Positions 59,509 to 64,000 of a stretch of DNA of 64,000 nucleotides are shown here, in pieces. Position 1 is the first letter of the stretch. Each line of letters opens with the position of its first letter. Position numbers and translations under genes: made by a program. Below the pieces are notes generated by a model. The model had not been told where the DNA came from and ran no database searches. It saw only the letters and a program-made list of their open reading frames with translations. The DNA comes from Coniferiporia sulphurascens (Eukaryota > Basidiomycota > Agaricomycetes > Hymenochaetales > Hymenochaetaceae), in assembly GCA_002794785.1 (NCBI GenBank), contig NBBA01000004.1, forward strand, positions 1,116,001 through 1,180,000, in the 5' to 3' direction.

Positions 59509-62500
59509 TCCATGTTGACTTCGAGGCAAATAATCACTCTCAATGTCGGCGAGGAAGTTCGGCACTGCAATGGAGACGCTGACATCTCTACATCCCTTTT
59601 GTCCTTTCCTAATACTCTACTCTTCGACCTTCCTCACTTCCGCTCAACCCGGGAATTGTTTTCGTCAGTTTCCTCTCAGGATTGATCCTTTTGCCTCGGG
59701 CGCGTGTGTGCTGTGCAAACAAGTAAACGCTAAGCCTCGCTATCACCTCCCGGAGATAGTAAAGCAGTTCACGAATCTAGAAGTCGTATCTCCCACGGGT
59801 TTCGGCGGCATGCATGCCTCAAGCGCTTTCTATCCATTGAATGCCTTCTGCCTATTCTCTCTTACATCGCGTCAGCTCTCGTTCTCTCGCCCTCCTCGTT
59901 CTTTGTTATTGTTCATGCCCTTTCACGATATCGAACCTAAACCTTACACCCGCTTCCAGGACCGCGGGGTTGAATTCAAAAGCTATATCCATGCATCAAC
60001 GTCAATACCTTGTTTGCTCTCCAATTCCGGATCATTGAATTTTCACTCATTCATGTCTCGCACTGTTTTCGGTCGCTCCTTCGTGCTTTAATGCTTTACG
60101 ATCTATATAGTACCATCTGTGGCTTCGCCCGCACTAGTTTAACCGCACCCTCTTTTGCGACATTAGCAACATTAGTATGCCCCTCCTCCGTCGCTCACAT
60201 GGCGCTCGTTACTCATCCATAGCGTCCAGCAGTAATGACCATCGCCGTTTCTTGCCCCCGGCGGTTGAACATACCGGCCGCACCGACTATCGTAATCACA
60301 CCATCATCCGCGCTTCCCGTACTAAAGAGGCATCCACGGATCTCTGACGGCCTGACCCTCACTCGCTGGCTTCCATCCTAACTTGACGCTTCGCGTTCTT
60401 TCTAATTATTCACACCCAATCGGTCTGATTTATATTCGAACTCGGATTTGCTTATATCTAGAGACCCTGTATAATTCTATTACTCTCCGCAAAGTTAAGT
60501 TCTAGGGTCGTCTGTTCCTCCATCCGCCAGCTCACTCTCACAGAGAATGCCGCTTGGCGCTCGATCTGACGGGGAAGGGTCTTTTTCCGCGATAACCCAC
60601 TTCTTTTTCCGGCTTGCTGGCGAAAAAGGATGAGAGGGTGAGTTTCTTAGAATCCTCAGTTGCCCTGAGTTTACACACGGGAGACCTGAAGTTTTTAGAA
60701 CGTGCGCGCGCGTTTCGTGCGGCCCATCGAACGGCAACAGCTTGTAAGGTAAATTTACAAAACGTCTTCTCGACGACCTCGACCATGTGCCGGTGCCATT
60801 GACGCGTTGATACCCAATCGTCCTAGCGCCTGCTGTGAAGAGTGCTGTCTTGAGCGTAAGAAGGCATGTAAACCTTATAAAGGGGTCAGAAAAGGGGGTG
60901 GACACACACATAAGGATGTGTGGGGAAATTGCGGCGGAAAAAAAGGGAGCGGTCGTTCTATCAGGCACCTTCGATTGCGCGCGGGGGCCAAGGCCATCAG
61001 ATGCAAACGGACTTTAGCTGTTCCAGAGAAGCCTATACGTTGATCGGTGCTCTTTTCGCACAACTGAACGTCCTCGGCTATGTCACTTGCCCGCAGAGTT
61101 TTCGTGGACACACGGAGAGGTCAAAGTTCCGCCTGCGCGTCTGCGAATTCCTAGACTTCTGGATGGATAGGACTCGGGTGTAGGGGTTAAGCACGTGAAT
61201 TTTATTTTTTTCAGACTTGACGTGATGGGCCACCCGGGTGGGTCGGAACATGCCGAGAGATTTTTTGGGTCCGCAGGCTGTGAAGTGGTGCTCGGCGGCA
61301 AATGAGAAACTTTGGCCCAATGGGCCTCTCGGGTCGTGCGACTGCGTTGCATAGACTCTCGAGTTCGAGGGTACCACGAATAGGTTGGACAGCGAAATAA
61401 ACTCCGCGACGGTCTCATAGCGACATATGAAAAGGTATTTGCGCTCCTTCCGGGTCGCCCAGCGCACTCCGTTCGGGGTTCTGGTTCGTTGCAAGCGTTG
61501 CGGTCTTTAGAACCCGATGTAGTTTCCTAATGCAGCCTAGTCGAGATCGGCGCGTGCGTTTCGCATGGTGTCGGCCAACGCGAATGCGGAGGGACGCGCG
61601 ATCATCGCGCGACCTTATCGCAGGCATTTCCTGAGTTCGATTCCCTCTGCGTTGTGAAAAAAGGGCTGCTCTGAGCCTCGTCAATTCTTTTTGGTTGCCG
61701 CGAGCCGCAGCTTGATCCCTGTTTCACGGTATGTGTTGAACCACGGCTGCTGTTGCCGGTAATAGGCAATGATTGTGCGCGTGCGTCCGAAACAGAAAGA
61801 AAGGAAAAGCAGGCTGAACCTGCGCTATCGGATCAAATATCGTATGTTTCCGTAACCTTTTTTTTGTAATGAGACAGGACAAACTAGTGAATACATGATA
61901 CTGAATGGTATCAATAGACGCTCACATGTGCCACAAAATCCGATCCTGCTTTCGGTATATAGACCGCTTTTCGAGACCCTTTCAGCGTCCTGAAGAAGCT
62001 CCTTTAGTACTTCCATTTCTTACAATCATATCGCCTAGCCGTTTGTATGTCCACTTGACTCGGAATAGACTTTTGTACACTACGCTCTTTCTGTTCGAGA
62101 CACCATCAGGGGCCGTGGCACGCGGAAGACGTAGGAAGCCGTTCATTGCTGCGGCGATGGGTCTGTATGCGTCCATAGGTTGAATTGCCTCGGCCAGTTT
62201 GCCACGGAGGTAATATTCTTCTTTTGAATATTAATGTTGAGCCCGCAAATCTTCGGAGTTTCAGGGTCAAGGCAAGGTCCTGTACTTTCCTGTTATGGAT
62301 TGCATTTGTCATTATATTACGTACAAGCACAGCCACTGAGCGCTCGCCGTTGCCCTTGCTGTCGACTCGCGACTGCCGCGTCCAGCGAGCTGAACTCTAC
62401 GTCCATCTACGACGCCTCCCGGTAGCTTATGAACGTATCTTGAACTGGTGCCAGCATTCCTGGAAACGGAGGAACGTTTTGGAGTGGCCCGGGGAGCAGC

Positions 62501-62617
62501 GTAGCTCACGGTGCATCACACGCCGAGTCCGATTGCGTCGAGTCGATTCAGCTGAAACCCATACGACACAACGCCCGAGGCCAGGACAGAGTTGTGTCAA
62601 GTACAAACCGCGGAACT
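59509..62617 (+). other. Long gene-poor stretch
   Basis: About 3.1 kb with no gene that I can support. The first 500 bases are probably 3' UTR and downstream region of the APSES gene. Several frames of 60-150 codons exist on both strands (for example minus 60495-60968 and 61078-61494, plus 62185-62634) but have no motifs, no consistent splice signals and little composition bias. The last few hundred bases must include the SPX transporter promoter. Confidence 0.5.
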
Positions 62618-64000
62618 ATGAAGTTCAGGTATGATAAGCCTCAAAACATTTGATGAAGAAGCATTCGGTTTATGTTTGATTTGCGCCCGTAGCAACTCAT
62701 TGAAGTTTAACGCGGTTGCGGACTGGTGGGACGAATATATTGCGTGAGCTCTCTGCATGACTACCGAGCGAGAAAGTACTAATGAATCCGTATGTATAAG
62801 CTATTCCGCTCTCAAGAAGCACATTTATCAGCTAGAGAAGACCGGGGGCCAAGACCGCTCATGGCAGGGAGGACACGACGTGGAGGCCAGCGAACATTCG
62901 GCCCTTATGGGTCGCGATGCATCGTCTTCCTCTACGGATGATGTTTTTAAGCCGCTTCTTGGCCGCGAGCTAAAGAAGATATGCGACTTTTATGAGGTTC
63001 AAGAGCAAGAGTTACTGCATGAGCTTGAAGAGCTAGAGGGGCTGGTGAAGCTGAAGGATGAGGAGAGCCTGTTGGGCGCAGACCAACGATATTTAGTTGC
63101 TGATGATGATGACGACGATGACGATGACGACGAAGAGCAGCAGAATAACACTGTCGCTCGTGTTAGACCAAGGAGCACGTCCGGTCGTCGGCGGGCCAAG
63201 TCAGACGTAAGGACGTTCCCCCCAGCCCGTAAGGTCGTCTTCTTTCTCGTTATCCCGCACCTGTAACACGCTTCTTGCAGCCGGAATTATGTCGTCAATG
63301 TCGCGAGGTTCATCGCGATCCGAAGTTCAGCGCCGGCATAGTATTTCGTCAAGCGAAGACAACCTCGACCTAGAAGCAAGCCTCGCGTCACTGAGTCAGA
63401 TACCCGAGAACTATTCAATGGAAAATAGCTTTTCTGCCGGACGTGGCTCCAGTACCTCGCCTAAGCGCGCCCGGGTTGCGTTGGCTAATATGTTTAATCT
63501 TGTAAAGGCCGGAGGGAGTGCACCATCCTCATTGCTTGCCCCAGACACGATATGGACTGCAAAAACCAATTACGCATATGATACTCGGATTCTTTTCAAG
63601 AGGCGTATCACGACACTTTACAATAGGGTAACGTCCCTAAGGGCATATGTGGAGCTAAATTACTCGGGCTTCCGAAAAATACTCAAGAAGTACGGTGTGT
63701 CTCGACTTACCTTCGTGACATGAGGCTCAGTACAGTGTTTCAGGTACGATAAGATTACATATAGCGAAGTATACATATTTCACAACTTTATTTTTGAGCC
63801 GGCTGACATGTGCTAATTTCTTAACGTAGTTGAAGGATTACTACATGCACAACATCGTCGAAGAAGCCTACCCCTTCAGGCAGGATACCAAAGACCGCCT
63901 AAACGGAGCTATCAATAATCTTGTCGTATTGTACGCGAAGTGCATTACTCGTGAAGATACTTCTGCTGCTGTTCGACAACTCAAAGTACACCAGCGCGAA
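62618..64000 (+). CDS. SPX-domain phosphate transporter (PHO87/90/91-like), 5' part
   Basis: The start is ATG 62618; exon 1 is only 11 nt (62618-62628), exon 2 is 62693-62743, and the third begins after 62808. Spliced, the N-terminus is the classical SPX start MKFSNSLKFNAVADWWDEYI, followed by AYSALKKHIYQLEK, FKPLLGRELKKICDFY and a run of ten aspartates (63106-63135). A Ser-rich linker follows, then TIWTAKTNYAYDTRILFKRR and SLRAYVELNYSGFRKILKKY, the second half of SPX. The layout of a split SPX with a long Ser linker is that of the low-affinity carriers Pho87/Pho90 and vacuolar Pho91. SPX domains sense inositol pyrophosphates. The membrane part lies beyond the window, so an XPR1/SYG1-type exporter is not excluded. 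Confidence 0.85.

Noticed and set aside
59543..60091. 182-codon plus-strand ORF after the APSES gene
   Set aside because: No motif, no splice signals and an untypical composition; probably 3' UTR and downstream sequence.
61633..61647. GAGTTCGATTCCCTC, like a tRNA B box and T arm
   Set aside because: The flanking bases do not form a T stem, and no acceptor stem or anticodon arm can be drawn upstream.
60495..61684. Several minus-strand ORFs of 80-160 codons
   Set aside because: They overlap each other in different frames, have no recognisable domain and do not join into a consistent gene.
1..64000. CRISPR arrays, bacterial promoters, operons
   Set aside because: The window is eukaryotic: spliceosomal introns throughout, and no regularly spaced direct repeats.

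Overview
The window is nuclear DNA of a filamentous basidiomycete, most likely an Agaricomycete. Nearly every gene is cut by short GT-AG introns (mostly about 40-65 nt), genes lie on both strands without operons, and the products are typical eukaryotic and fungal housekeeping proteins. I saw no rRNA, convincing tRNA, CRISPR array or intact transposon.

Layout. 1-12.6 kb: the 3' part of a VPS39/VAM6-like HOPS subunit, a disordered 644-residue protein, a CPSF6-like RRM protein, a GUP1-type MBOAT and a BioF/KAPA-synthase-like enzyme. 12.6-18.7 kb: gene-poor, with two tandem paralogous small proteins (probably beta-trefoil) and perhaps a decayed third copy. 18.7-22.2 kb: CK2 beta subunit head-to-head with a DENND6-like Rab GEF. 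22.6-24.4 kb: the most unusual locus, two paralogous Doc-type Fic proteins in convergent orientation, one of them divergent from a small ORF that resembles an AbrB/MazE-fold antitoxin. 25.5-27.4 kb: an F-box gene with apparent frameshifts. 28.4-32.6 kb: GPI ethanolamine-phosphate transferase 1 (MCD4). 33.1-40.8 kb: an acidic conserved-looking protein, THG1, a RING protein, an ERV41-type vesicle protein and a Maf-like pyrophosphatase. 41.1-50.4 kb: UBP8/USP22-type deubiquitinase, HUS1, an isochorismatase-family hydrolase, a Grx3/4 glutaredoxin and Ku70. 50.6-55.5 kb: the PP2A activator PTPA, a small hypothetical gene and ornithine decarboxylase. 56.5-59.5 kb: an APSES transcription factor. 59.5-62.6 kb: no recognised gene. 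62.6 kb to the end: the 5' part of an SPX-domain phosphate transporter.

Many genes are paired head-to-head across 170-350 bp (UBP8/HUS1, Ku70/PTPA, CK2B/DENND6, acidic protein/THG1, RING/ERV41, AbrB-like/Doc), so shared promoters are likely. Functions cover membrane traffic (VPS39, DENND6, ERV41), GPI-anchor making and remodelling (MCD4, GUP1), chromatin and DNA-damage response (UBP8, HUS1, Ku70) and RNA metabolism (CPSF6-like, THG1). Gene spans run from start to stop codon and include introns. Where I checked exon joins by reading frame, the join points are given; elsewhere the span is reliable but internal joins are not all resolved. All functional calls come from recognising sequence motifs, not from a database search.
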